From Trichostrongylus colubriformis (taxonomy: Eukaryota > Nematoda > Chromadorea > Rhabditida > Trichostrongylidae): DNA of 64,000 nt. The notes below the pieces were generated by a model. It saw nothing but the letters and a program-made list of their open reading frames with translations. It was not told the DNA's origin and searched no databases. The stretch covers positions 10,314,509 through 10,378,508 of the forward strand of contig OZ022257.1 in the NCBI GenBank assembly GCA_963978905.1, read 5' to 3'. The position numbers and the translations under genes are program-made. Every line of letters begins with the position of its first letter. Within the stretch, counting starts at the first letter, position 1. Positions 1 to 11,010 of the stretch are shown here, one piece after another.

Positions 1-58
1 AGAACTTTCCTATATCCCAAGCGAGAGAGATGCAGTTCGACTGTCTGGTGTGTGCATC

Positions 59-359
59 CTAACATCTGAGACTACAGTCTTGTGCTGGCCGTTGGGTTCT
101 CCCGAACTGCTTGCACGAGGCGCTGGTCGTCGAATTCAACAGGGCGTCCAGTGTGTTGTTGGTCGGTCGGGCTCGTATCTTCAGAATGAAAGCGTTCAAA
201 CCAAACATGAACGGTGGACTCGGGAGTAGTTTGTGGCCTGAACGCAACGTTGATGTTTTCGGCCGCCTCCCTCGTAGAACTTCCATGGCGGAACTCGTAC
301 AAGTAGAGCGCCCGGAGAGCTACTTTTTCTATTTTGAACAGGAATGATCTTCTAGACAA
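59..359 (-). pseudogene. mariner transposase, N-terminal fragment
   Basis: Reading on the minus strand, the fragment has the helix-turn-helix start of a mariner-family transposase: the R-A-L-Y-L-Y-E-F-R-H-G run, S-T-R-E-A-A-E-N-I and the V-W-F-E-R-F turn, followed by a G-R-P linker. This part normally binds the terminal inverted repeats. The first frame (359 down to 72) stops before the catalytic domain, and a second frame (286 down to 59) carries overlapping sequence, so a frameshift is likely. No catalytic D,D34D region is visible between here and the window edge, and no mariner terminal repeat is seen to the right. It is a dead fragment, possibly continuing to the left of the window. Confidence 0.75.
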
Positions 360-360
360 G

Positions 361-1119
361 CTCCGGCCCTCATATACCTATGTGGTGGAACTTTCGAAAA
401 CATTTTTCAACAGGGCCGAACATGAAAAGATGAGCTTTCAATCGACGCATAGTAGATCAAAATGTTTTGAAGTGTCCAGGAATTTATCAGCCAACCTAAT
501 ATAACACATGTATGAGCTTGTAATGCTAATTTCATTTAACAATGTTCATAACGAAGCATGATTTTACTTAACATTCAAGAAGTTGCCCCCTCCCCCCATC
601 CCTCCAGCTCCTCAATCATCAAATGCGCCTGCTTTGTTACAGCTCCATAGCTCCAGAAAGAAAATTCGGTAGACGTACAGAGATGTGCGCAAAGGGAGTA
701 AGGAGGCAATAAGAAATGCTCAGGGTCAGCAGCGTGAAGAAAATTAAATAGTTTTTTTTCAAAACACACAGTCCCCTCCACCCAGCCACCCTGGGTCGAC
801 ATATCTGTGTCTAGGCTTATACTCAAGCCCTCAACCCCCTTCCTCCAAAAAAAAAAGGAAAAAACTGTCAATCGATAGTCATAGCATTGCTACATAGCAC
901 CGTGAGTGATTATCCATTGAACAACTGATCTTCGTTGAGATCAACTGGCTAACCCAAATTCCTCTCGAAAATGAATGTTTGTAGAGAATTTCTCGAGGAA
1001 AATTTCAATGCAACCCCCTACTTCCCAAACAAAAATTCGACTCCTATCGTGAATTCTTTGATCCTACTGACCCTAATGAAGACACCGAATTCACAGCAAC
1101 TGATATTTAATTTGTCCAC
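361..1119. other. non-coding stretch, probably intron or intergenic
   Basis: No coding exon is recognisable here. Short homopolymer tracts (C-rich near 585-605, A-rich near 848-860) are present. If the SLC6 exon at 1120-1296 belongs to a live gene transcribed leftwards, this is its downstream intron; the next SLC6 exon was looked for and not found. Confidence 0.4.
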
Positions 1120-1296
1120 CTTTGAAAATCGGGCACATTCTCCACATTTCCATGGCGCCTCGTTGTAGATATTGTCCTATGGTCACTTCCATAATGAAAA
1201 TTGGTACAGCGGCTAGAGCAAAGAATATCGCATATACAACAAGAAATGATCCGCCTCCGTTCTTGAAACACAAGTATGGAAAACGCCATACGTTTC
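1120..1296 (-). CDS. one exon of an SLC6-family sodium/neurotransmitter symporter
   Basis: This 177 nt exon encodes the hallmark of the SLC6 (SNF) family: GNVWRFPYL, then KNGGG and a hydrophobic segment running into IMEVTIGQYLQRG. In this family the GNVWRFP stretch is the unwound part of TM1 that binds Na+, and the following hydrophobic segment is TM2, so the protein would be a plasma-membrane symporter for an amino acid, amine or neurotransmitter. Boundaries come from a clean TTTCAG acceptor (1297-1302) and an AAAG|GT donor (intron from 1119 leftwards). Both ends are phase 1 and split a glycine codon, as expected for a symmetric internal exon. No neighbouring SLC6 exon was recognised on either side, so it is either one exon of a gene with large introns or an orphan. 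The exon itself has no stop or frameshift. The substrate cannot be told. Confidence 0.85.
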
Positions 1297-1922
1297 CTGA
1301 AACAAAATTGTGTAGAAGTGAGGGAGTAAATGAAAATTTTTTCAGACAAAACAAACATTTGAACAGTTCTTTGGTGGATTGCGCCACGCATTTGTCTTCG
1401 ATCGAGGGAATCACAGTTTAAGGTGATTCGATTGGACTTGTGAGGGGGGGGGGATTCTGCTGATGTATCAGTAAGTGTTTTTACGCTAAGCAGATGAGTA
1501 TGGCACCATTTCATAGGATCGCAAAGAGGTGAGCCTCGGGAGTTGATGGAAAACACAGTGATTCGTATAAGTAGAAGCAAATCGAAACATTTAACTGGTT
1601 TTTATATCTAACCTTTTTAAAAATCCTTCACGATTTTGTTTCTTATTAACCTAAGAAGAGATTGAAATCGGATTCAGGTCAACATGGGTCGGGGAGGGGG
1701 AGGGACGTGCAGGCAGCATCGTTCTTACAGAGGGGGCCGTGTCCTCTAGCCGTCTGAGCTCTTCCACATTTGCCTAAGCGTTTTCAGGGAACAGGTTCAA
1801 CAGCGCCGTCAGTACTCTCCAAAGATGTGACGACAAGCCGCATCTCCCCATCCCCTCCTTCCTAGCAACATTGACCCAAGAATTCAATTCCGGGAATATG
1901 CTAGCGGGACATCACTTCCCAC
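1297..1922. other. non-coding, likely intron upstream of the SLC6 exon
   Basis: No further SLC6 exon or other coding signature is seen. The acceptor for the SLC6 exon lies at its left edge. A G-rich run sits near 1442-1452. Confidence 0.35.
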
Positions 1923-2387
1923 TTAAAGGCGCATTCCGAGATTATCAGGATATCACATCTCCTGCCGTAGATGGATAGTTCGACCCAAGCCAAGTAGGCT
2001 GTACCTTTACCGAGGCGTGGGTGTCAGTTCCTAGAGCGTGCAGAGCCAAAGAAACTAGTGCAACAGCTCTTCCCCTCCCAGCCTCTACTCTTCGACTCTT
2101 ATCTTTGACATAGCTAGACCAGCTACTCGCCAAGTTCTTTAAATTGGCAGTAAACCAATCGCCTCGTGAAGTAAACCCACTACTGAGTGACCTGACCCCA
2201 CATTAGGCACCGGAACACTTGCACCACACTGGACGGGGCCGAGCTGTTGCGCTAGATTCTTTGGCTCTGCACGCTCCAGGAACTGATATTCACGCCTCGG
2301 TAAAGGTACAGCTTACGTGGCTTGGGTCGAACTATCCATCCACGGCAGGAGATGTGATATCCCAATAATCCTAGAATGTGCCTTTAA
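1923..2387. mobile_element. foldback MITE, TTAAAGGC family, copy 1
   Basis: The two ends are inverted copies: 1923-2060 matches the reverse complement of 2250-2387 over about 135 bp with few mismatches, and both ends read TTAAAGG(C/T)(G/A)CATTC inward. The arms contain the same sequence blocks (for example CATCTCCTGCCGTAGATGG against CCATCCACGGCAGGAGATG). There is no transposase. It is a non-autonomous palindromic element. Related elements with the same tip lie at 14322, 21944 and 26265. Confidence 0.75.
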
Positions 2388-2509
2388 ATCGTATGTGGTA
2401 CTATTACGGGAAGTATCTTCCGTGACAACACAATTCACTTGTTATCCACGATGAATTGCACTGGGACGCTTTTTGATTTCTGCGTTATATCGGAGTTTTG
2501 AGCCATTAG

Positions 2510-2640
2510 GCCGTCATCAGACTTCGCGATTTGCGATTTTTGCGGTGTCACGACCGTACGCGAAGTTACGGCACTCACATTTCGAGGTCGTAATATCGCG
2601 TACGAATGTGCGACCCCGCAAAATCGCAAAATGGCCAAGT
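2510..2640. repeat. GCGATTTTGCG foldback repeat, copy 1
   Basis: The left arm CAGACTTCGCGATTTGCG is mirrored by CGCAAAATCGCAAAATGGCC on the right. Two further copies at 23878-24030 and 63506-63675 share the core CAGACTTCGCGATTTTGCGG, the central ACGACCTCGA-type block and the inverted right arm. In this copy the outer right end has decayed (no matching AAGTCTGAC). A small non-autonomous hairpin repeat. Confidence 0.7.
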
Positions 2641-3098
2641 TTGTTAGCGACCTTGCTGGTATCTTGGAAGGGGACTTACCAAGTCCAACTGCATAGGCGA
2701 TCATACTCATTAAGAAGTCGAATTTTCCTGTCCATTGTCCCCGATCTGGTTCTTGCAGTTCTAAAAATGTTACTTACAGAGACTTACTTTTGTCTGAATG
2801 TTTTATCAAATTTTCTGATTATCAGTCAAACGTTCAAAGGCATTGTAGAATTATCTGGAAGTAATCTTACGAGACGTAGGGAGTGCTTGTGCCGTCTCAT
2901 CACTTGGAAGCGGCTCATGGCCACGACGGCCCATAGCTGAAAAATTATAATTGTTCTTTTGAATATGGAAAGACGAGTTCACAAAAAAATCGAGATGTGG
3001 ATTGAGTAAATGGCGATAGTAAAGATTGCTGAACTATTTAAGTAATTCCAGAAAAAGCACATGAGCAGTTAGGAATACCAAGCGCAGCTGCAGACATA

Positions 3099-3779
3099 TT
3101 GGATAGTCTAAAAAGTCTTTTCGTATTTTTAAATGCCGCTTTTTCCCTCAAAACTGCTTTCCACAAAATTTCTTCTGTACATACATACATATGTAGTACA
3201 AGTCCACACGCATCTATAGGTATTGTTGTCTTCCATCTCCCGGATAACCCTTTTCGGCAAAATAAGCATATCAGAGGTCACCTCATTTTCAATTCCAATT
3301 TTTTATTTTTGAATGGCGTTAGACAGGGAAAGGAAAAGGTGATAATCCAATGGAGCAAGATCAGGGCGATAAGGCAACAATTTTATCCAAGCTCGAGAAT
3401 TTTTTGCGAGGCAATTTTTTGGTAAGTTCTTCCCATTATTGAAAAAGTGACTCGCCAAAAATTTCTCGAACTTGGATAAAAATTGCTGCCCCATCCACCT
3501 TATAGCCCTGATCTTGCTCCATTGGATTATCACCTTTTCCCTTAATTGTCTAACGCCAATAAAAGAAAAAATTTTTTATAATTTTTGTATTGAAAATGAG
3601 GTTGACCTTTGATATATTTATTTTGCCGAAAAGGGTTATCCGGGAGATGGAAGACAATAATACCTATAGATGCGTGTGGACTTGTACTACATGCGTATGT
3701 GCAGAAGACATTGCTAGAAAGCAGTTTGAAGGGAAAAAGCGGTATTTGAAAATGCGAAAAAACTTTTCAGACTACCCAA
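3099..3779. mobile_element. palindromic element built from a mariner 3' end
   Basis: The whole element is a large inverted repeat with arms of about 320 bp meeting near 3420-3445, bounded by TTGGATAGTCTAAAAAGTC on the left and the complement of TTGGGTAGTCTGAAAAGT on the right, and by TA dinucleotides (3097-3098 and 3780-3781), the mariner target. The arms carry degenerate mariner transposase C terminus: on the minus strand near 3470-3530 the residues Y-R-P-D-L-A-P-L-D-Y-H-L-F correspond to the D34D region. It looks like two head-to-head copies of a mariner 3' end that became a TA-flanked foldback element. No intact transposase is present. Confidence 0.75.
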
Positions 3780-3849
3780 TATATCAGCGTCAAGTACACA
3801 AAAACATCGCAAAGGAAAAGAAGAACATTCTACCTAAGTACCGTACTGC

Positions 3850-3983
3850 TTACAAATCAGCAGTACCCAAATTTATTCTTGAGTTTTTTGTAAAAGACAT
3901 TGTTAGGGTAGGGGGAGGGCAGTAAGGTGAACCGAGATGAATTAATCAATCCTTATTTAAAGTCAGTGATACGGGGTAGGTTG
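3850..3983 (+). repeat. direct repeat, unit 1
   Basis: About 130 bp, from CTTACAAATCAGCAGT to the GATACGGGGTAGGTTG block, recurs at 4857-4992 with roughly 90% identity by eye. The shared interior includes AAGACATTGTTAGGGTAGGG and AAGGTGAACCGAGATGAATT. The two units bracket a segment with an R-family repeat and a partial MITE. Confidence 0.7.
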
Positions 3984-4202
3984 GGTCGAATATGGAAAAA
4001 TCATCAAGTATGAAGGTCGAAATGAAGGTGTTGAGGGTCAAAAACCCCTTCCCGCCGTTTATTTTCAAAAGGGGCGGGTCGTGTCGAAAAAGGGGCGGGC
4101 TTGGATAAAGCAGTTGGCAGCTGTTAAGGAACCCCGAGGCACCATTTTTCATTGGTAATTTCGCTACTAATCTTTTCAAACCCCTAACTTTCATTTGCAT
4201 GA
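3984..4202 (+). repeat. dispersed GGGGCGGG/GGCAGCTGTTG repeat, copy 1
   Basis: Shared landmarks in order are GTCGAATATG, GTCAAAAACC, CGCCG, AAAGGGGCGGG twice, then TTGGCAGCTGTT, and near the end TTTCATTTGCATGAC. The same order is found at 10740, 12636 and 23233. There is no ORF common to the copies, so it is a non-coding dispersed repeat. Confidence 0.6.
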
Positions 4203-4579
4203 CACAGTATGATAATTCTCATTACTCACATTATCCCTATCACTGTTTTCAAGTGGAGCCTAGAGCAGCCAGATCACAATAAAGCCATAGATCCACTGCC
4301 AACACGTACGTAGTCCTAGATAGTCCTAGGAGCTTATGTAGGAACGATGAAAGGTCCAGGTCGTTCGGTATCTCACTTCTTTGGGGCTTTTATCTACGGC
4401 ACACTGGGTTTTTAAATTCCACTCTGGCTCTGAGTACGTCGGTCCCAAAGGATCATTCGATGAACAATTATCTATCGATTCGAACCGCTAGTTGACAGTT
4501 ATGTTCAGTTGGGCTCCAGAAGCTTGCTTGTTAAGCTCAAGATTACTTTGCAAGCACTTTTTGCTAGCGATTTTGTGAA

Positions 4580-4803
4580 ATCTGCTTCTAGCGCTGTTCC
4601 TACAATTTGCCTCCGTCGATAGCGGACAACGGTGTGGACACTTGCACGGAAGCCGCGCCCACTCGGCTAAGCCTTGTGGCACTGTATCTTAGCCAGATTC
4701 ACATTTTTTCGCGTGAAACTTTGCATGCGGACCACATCAGGCAAATACAACATAAATATGTGGGTAACAAGAAAACTCATTTTTCTGTAGACGATTTCTT
4801 CAA
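4580..4803. mobile_element. TTAAAGGAATCGTCC foldback MITE, single decayed arm
   Basis: The segment matches the right arm of the MITEs at 13404 and 17961: GTGGCACTGTATCTTAGCCA, then CACATTTTTTCGCGTGAAA, then a TGGGTAACA block and GTAGACGATTTCTTCAA in place of the terminal GTGGACGATTCCTTTAA. The left arm is missing, so this copy no longer folds back on itself. It lies just before the second direct-repeat unit (4857-4992). Confidence 0.6.
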
Positions 4804-4856
4804 AAACATGAAAGATTCCCAGACATCAGAATACAACAATTTGTCGAAACTGTACT

Positions 4857-4992
4857 TCTTACATATCAGCAGTGCCCGAATTTATTCTTTAGTTTTTTGT
4901 AAAAGACATTGTTAGGGTAGGGGGAGGGCAGTAAGGTGAACCGAGATGAATTGATCAATCCTTATTCAAAGTCAGTGATACGGGGTAGGTTG
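4857..4992 (+). repeat. direct repeat, unit 2
   Basis: Second copy of the 3850-3983 repeat in the same orientation, about 1 kb away. Confidence 0.7.
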
Positions 4993-5581
4993 TAGTGAGT
5001 CAAAAACGAATTCGTTAATGTGGACAAATATTGAACAGTGAAAAAGTGTAATTTTCGTGGATCATTGCGCAGTACACGCCTGCACGCCTGTTTACATAAA
5101 GTTTAAGCAGAAGAAAAAACATGGAAATTGGAAGCGAAAAATGTCGCCTTCATGGTCTCACCCACTTCAGTCACTTCAGTTAACCCTTAAACTCTCTCCG
5201 CTACCGCTCAATCAAGTAGTCCGGTTTTGTCGCATCAAAAAAAAAAAATGTTGCGCTATAATTTGTCGCGACGGCCATTACTCAAACAGATCACTCTGTC
5301 TACAGTACCGTAAACAGAAAACACTTCGTACCCAGGTTTATCACTTAATGACCCGTGAAAGTGATTTCATTGCTGCGTGCAACAGACAACGGCAGTAGCA
5401 CCAGTATGTAACACAACAGCAATAGAATGGAAAAGAGAATGGAGGTCTATACCGCTCAGTCTTAGTGCCTAAGAAGGAAGAAACAAACGAGGTTGAAGCT
5501 CTCTCTGATTCATACGATCCTCTTCGACGAGACTTGAACGACTCTGTAAACTGACATGTACTATATGTTTACCTAAGCCCT
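4993..5581. other. no recognisable feature
   Basis: An open frame of 113 codons (5057-5398) has no recognisable domain and no convincing splice or start context. Nothing else is seen apart from an A tract near 5239-5249. Confidence 0.3.
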
Positions 5582-6180
5582 AATGGCCCATATGGCAAAG
5601 GGAAGGAATTTTATGTCCTTGATAAGGCTCAGGCAAAAATAGGGCCAAACACAAAAATAACACCGAACACTGTGGGCGCTCCCCTCCTCCTCGTTAGGAT
5701 AGCTCCCCTTTGTATTCGTTTGGGTTCTTGCCGTGGTGCGCTGGACGTCCCCGATTGCATGAGCCATCTGCAGGTTGCTCGTTGAGCCACTTGACTTACC
5801 GGGTCACTGGTGAGAGCGCTGTCGCCCGCCCGTCTGTGAAATGACACTTTTATAATACAATGGCCATGTGATAAGAGGTCCGTCCACAGAGATCAGTTCT
5901 CAATCACAGATTTTTCTTTCGGGTTTTTTTTGGGTTTTTCGGCTAAAGGATTCGAACGGAACATGCGAGCCCGAAAATCTTTAAAAAAAGCTATTTCCTG
6001 AATTCAGTACATCGTGATTGACAAAATAAAAATGGGAGCTATCCTAATGAGGGAGAGGGAGGGAGGGGGGAGGGGGGAGGAGCACTCCACAGTGTTCCGC
6101 ACTATTTTTGTGTCTGGCTCTACTTTTGCCTAAGCCTTATCAAGAGCATAAAATTACTTTCCTTTGCCATTAAAGCTCAG
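5582..6180. mobile_element. foldback repeat with G-rich/C-rich arms
   Basis: The arm at 5583-5712 (ATGGCAAAGG, CTTGATAAGGCT, AACACTGTGG, TTAGGATAGCTCCC) is the reverse complement, with indels, of 6030-6175 (GGGAGCTATCCTAA, CCACAGTGTT, AGCCTTATCAAG, CCTTTGCCAT). The right arm contains a long run of G tracts (6050-6080) that could form a G-quadruplex; the left arm holds a shorter C-rich counterpart. No coding sequence. Confidence 0.65.
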
Positions 6181-9100
6181 GTAAGCATAGTACATACAGT
6201 TCATAGACTCGCACGGATTTGTTCAACATTCCCGAAGACTTCCCTCCTTCCTCGCCCCCCCCCCCTCCCTCCAACACTGATAGCACCTGGAAGGTGATCG
6301 GATATCATTATGAGCCAAATGACACTGCTCTTTTGAATCTCTTTTGCCATTGCCGGAACATGCGCGGTATTGCCCTGAAGAGCGCAAAAACAACAACAAA
6401 CATATATCGAATTGCGACCACAGCTCAACCTGCCCAAGAAATTGTTCACTTTCTTATAATCACAAGGGGCAATGCGGACTCGAAAGTTTTTCATTTTTTC
6501 AGTTTTCCGTATTAGCTCCGAAATCAGGATCATCCAATACGGTAAGAGAGAAGGTTTTCCTTCAGATAAGCTTCACGGTGGGCAAAATGAGGTCTAATTC
6601 TGACGGATCAGTAGAAAGACACTTTCTACAACTTTTCATTCAAAGTAATAAATTGATGCTCTTAAAACGCCTACCCCCTTCCTTCACTGATGAACACAAA
6701 GGGAGGTTCTTCCTATGCTGAACCTCCGTCTAGAGCCCTGTGTTCGTTAACGATCATTCACTTCTTTACAGTGATATCAGCAGTTCGAGAGTAATTCAAA
6801 GGTACATAAAGACCCTATTTAGGTGACTAGACAGTCTGGTAGACACGAGAACCTGCGAAGAAGGGAAACCTGATGTCTTCGTGTTCTTTTTGAACGAACG
6901 CTAAATAGTAGTCCCAGGCTAATATGATGTGAGTGTATTGAGTATCGGTCAAACCTCAGAAAGCTCGAAGCTTAGAAAAAACGAAACCAAAAAGTTTTCG
7001 ATGGAAGGACGCGGAACTAAGAAACAATTATTGTACGCACAGAGTTTGGAAACGCACAGGTGTAGTTAATACGGTTCTATTTGAAATCACTTAAAATTCT
7101 TCCTGAGAGGATCTACAACTCGACTGAAAAGCGCAACTCATTCTTTATGGAACCGAGCCTCATCGCCGGGAGTTACATGATTCCAATTTTTTCAAATTCT
7201 CTTACTCACTACTAGTTTTCTATTTTTATTTTTCTATTTCGCTTTTCCTCGCGACACGGTCAGCAATTGAATACAGTGCGGCGTTCTAAGCAAGACAATA
7301 ACAATAACAGACATAATAAAGTTTTCCAATTGCAATCCCGATCAATGATGAATGAAAGTAGTGAACAAAGATCTTATTTTTCAACCCTTTGATTAACGCG
7401 TTCCATCACTGGAAATAATTCCGCTGTATATTTTTGCATTTTTGCCAGAGTGTCAGAGCACAAGTGAAAAGAGGATGATTAGAAATTCTCCGAAAACGAT
7501 GTTCACGTGAACAATGAACAATGGACGAGAACTATGTATTGAACACGAAGTGATGGTGGAATGAATTGGTCCGACAATTATGTGCGCATACCAGATTGAC
7601 CTATTTGCGTACAATATCAATTTGTCCACGGGGAAGTTTAGTAAGCATTGAAATGAAACATAAACTGGTAGCAGCGATAATGTGGACCTTTCGAAACGGT
7701 GAGTAAACCTTCATTAAATCGGCCGTGGATTCCCTTTCCGTTGTGAGTAGGCTCTGAGTCTCGAAGGAACAAAGGATTGGGAGTCAAGCCGGTTATAACT
7801 GAGAAGAAATATAGGATTCGTCCTTAATTACCGGGTGCCCATTACCTATTTCATAGACAACTGCTTATTCCAATCAACAACAAGAAAAACAAATCCTCGA
7901 ACTGTTTGCTACTTGGTCTCGACCTTAGACGGAACTATTGTAAGACGGAGACCTTATGAAAGACCATAAAGTCACTTTTGAGGCGAAATAATGCACAAGG
8001 TTCATAAGGAACCAAAGATGATCATCCTGATCTGGGCACAAAGTGATTACCGCCGTACGTGCCCTAATGGCAGCCGCGTCGCACGACTTTAATGGAACAG
8101 GTTCGATTAAGCATTTTGGAGTGAGTGCTTAGGTAACAAAGAGGAAGGAAGACTCAACGGGGACCTTGCTGGCTGTCAAAAAGGCGTGAATCGTGCTTGA
8201 GCTGCTCATAATCCAGCCATCATCTCATCAAAAACCTTAAGAAAGCACGCTGAAAAATCAGTACACGGCAAGATCGTACAATTCAAAGGCGCATTTGAGA
8301 AAGAATGGATGAGTTCAATGAAAATATTGGGCGAGTGCAGCTGAGAACATATCCTGATAATTAGAAGTAGTGAGGGTGTTCAACAAGGAATAGCCTACCC
8401 TAGGAGAGTATTCGCAATGTCGATGAAATTTCGACGAATAGACTAAGTTACGTGACGATCTGGATAGTTTAAAACCGAAAAAAGGTAATGGCATAGATAG
8501 AAGGGAAAGCCGAAAACGAAAGCATCACTTTTGCAAACCGGAGGCCATTTGAGAGGATATGAAACTAACGAGGCTCATTAATAGGTCTATGTAGCCCTTG
8601 CTCTGAAAAACTGTCTGATTATACAACAGCATTTGAAAATTTATGCGGTTTTTGGTATAGCCATGATTTTGGCCGACGTTCACACAACTCGCTCATTTTT
8701 TTGTGTCTTAAAGCCACTATTACTTGATGGAGCGAAATTAAAGTATCCCAGCCAAATATATAGCGAGAAGGGTGGAGGATGAAAACTAATTTAACTGAAA
8801 ACTCTGAAAGTGAAGAGCTCAGTGCCTCAGTGCTATAGAATTGTCGTCATTCCAAATGACGTGAAACAAAGTCCAAGCTTTCCGTGTTGCTTTCTGTACA
8901 CCTATTCGTTTCTTAAGCTATAAGTTCAATATAGCTGATTGAGCTTATTTCATCTTTTTTTTTCACCTCATTGTTCATTTTGGAAGGTCATTTTCAGAGT
9001 TTCAATGAAACGAGTCTTTCAAGCTCCACCCTTCACACTACTCAACTTAGATATTTTATTTCAGTAGTATCTGCTTTAAAACGCCAAAGAATTAGATGAG

Positions 9101-10293
9101 ATATGTAAACGTAGACCAAAGTTATGGTTAGAATTCAAAACTGTATCTATCTTAGACCGCTACTGCACATCATTAAAAACCATTTCCTTTGTAAACCTGC
9201 AAAAATGTTCCATCTCAATCTTTCACCTATACCAGGGAACACTAGGGTCAACTCCATCTTGGATCATATTTGTAGGGAGAGGTAGTAGGTCGAAAAGGTG
9301 AGGATGCTTTCACCAGAATCACCATTAGAAATCAATGATAGGATCTATTGCAATGGTTTTCACACTTGGGAATCTATTCAGGGTGCCTGGCGCAATCCCA
9401 TTAGCATCAGAAGAAATAGTCTTATTTATTATTACGAAGAGTTTACGTGTTACATGAAATCCTGAGTCACATAATTCAAGTAGCAGCTGTTGGCGAATAC
9501 GAATCTACACATAAGACGAACCTAAAGCCTTAGTAGATACACCTAATTTACTCGAACGCTGAGAAAGTTCAGAGAAATATTCCACAAGAAAACGTCACGT
9601 GAGCAGTGAGTCAACGCCGTAAACGATGTTCACCTGATTTCACTTCAATAAGGAATAGCAAAATGGGAAACACTTATTGAGAAATTTTGATTTATGATAA
9701 CTGCTGTTTCTGCTTAAATTTCACGTTAATTTTCTGGAAGCTACCAAGTTTCGTGAGTGCGCTCCGCGGAGAAAGTGTCCAGTACAATTCAACAATATGT
9801 TTAGATTGTTACAACCTGTAGAACTGCTATGAAAATGACCATCTTTCGAAAAGCATTTCGACTGCTCTTCTCCACGAGTATCGCCTGAACTGTTACGAGA
9901 ACGATAAGCCCAGAGTTATCATAATAAGCAATTTTCAAATATAAATTTTATTTGATTTTACTCAATTTGAGATCCCCCTTTTTCGCTTGTTCTCTTAAAT
10001 ATTAGACTCATCTCGATATACCAACAAGGAATAAGTGTTTACACTTGAAAAATTATTTTCCACAATTTGAGGATTAATTTTGTTGTGGAAAGCTATACCA
10101 TAATATAAAAAATAGAAAAGATGTTGCAAAAGCTCTACCACAGCCTAATAGATCACAGCAGAATCAATGTGGATTGCGAAAAGAATTGCTTTCCGAGACA
10201 CTTGAAAGACGCTACGTTAATGGATACCCTCGATAAAATTGATTACAGGATTTCACATAAAAATTGAAAAAAAAAACGAACGACAGAGCTTAC
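6181..10293. other. long region without recognisable genes or repeats
   Basis: A C-rich run at 6252-6272 and a 125-codon cysteine-containing open frame (6344-6721) without known domains lie at the start. From about 6722 to 10242 no reading frame of 60 codons or more exists on either strand, and I see no transposon signature or inverted repeat. It could be intronic or intergenic. Confidence 0.35.
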
Positions 10294-10739
10294 AAAACCG
10301 CTGGATGAGACGCATAAGGCGAAAATGTATGAAATTGCGTGCTGGTAAAGCGCAGCACCGTACCAGAAGGTCGAGAGCGGAAACCGAAGCCGGCAGCGAT
10401 CATCTGTTGGGATAGGAAACTCAGCACTGCACATTTTACCGGCCGATCGCTACTGTTTCAGGAGTGAATTGAAGTGAAAGGTTCAAACGCGCCTATTCTT
10501 GAATCAATGGCTGAAATCGACATTTCAGATAGAAATTACACAATCAGGATGATTTATGGGCTAGTTTTTCTTACAGTGCGATGGAATCATCAGGTGCTGT
10601 GTGTCGCGTGTAAATAATGATGTCTGTAACACTATTTCGATGAATACTTTTCGGCCTCCACTTGAATTTAGGATTCTTTGAGCATTGCACGAGATTCATT
10701 GGAAATTACTACTGCGCAGGGCATCACTCAATGGCAGTG

Positions 10740-11010
10740 GTAGGAATAGTCCAGATCGAATATGAAAAGACTGTCGGATATGAAAGTCGTGATGCTTAGT
10801 ATTGCGACAGTGACGAAAAACTGAAGAAAGACCCTTTCCCACCGCTAATCCGAAGACGGGCGGGCCTCGTTAACAAAAGGGGCGGACCATGTGAAACAGG
10901 TGGCAGCTGTTGGACAAACGGTTCTTACAAAGCCAGTAGTCCCTCTTTTTTTCGGGGATTTCGCCTACACCGGTAGCTGTGTTTAGATGACCCACCTTCC
11001 CTTACCCATA
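10740..11010 (+). repeat. dispersed GGGGCGGG/GGCAGCTGTTG repeat, copy 2
   Basis: Carries the same ordered landmarks as copy 1: ATCGAATATGAAA, ACCCTTTCCCACCG, ACGGGCGGGCCTCGTTAAC, AAAAGGGGCGG, GGTGGCAGCTGTTG, then a GTAGCTGTGTTTAGATGACC block near the end. Confidence 0.6.

Noticed and set aside
2473..2940. 155-codon open frame
   Set aside because: It runs through the GCGATTTTGCG foldback repeat and shows no domain.
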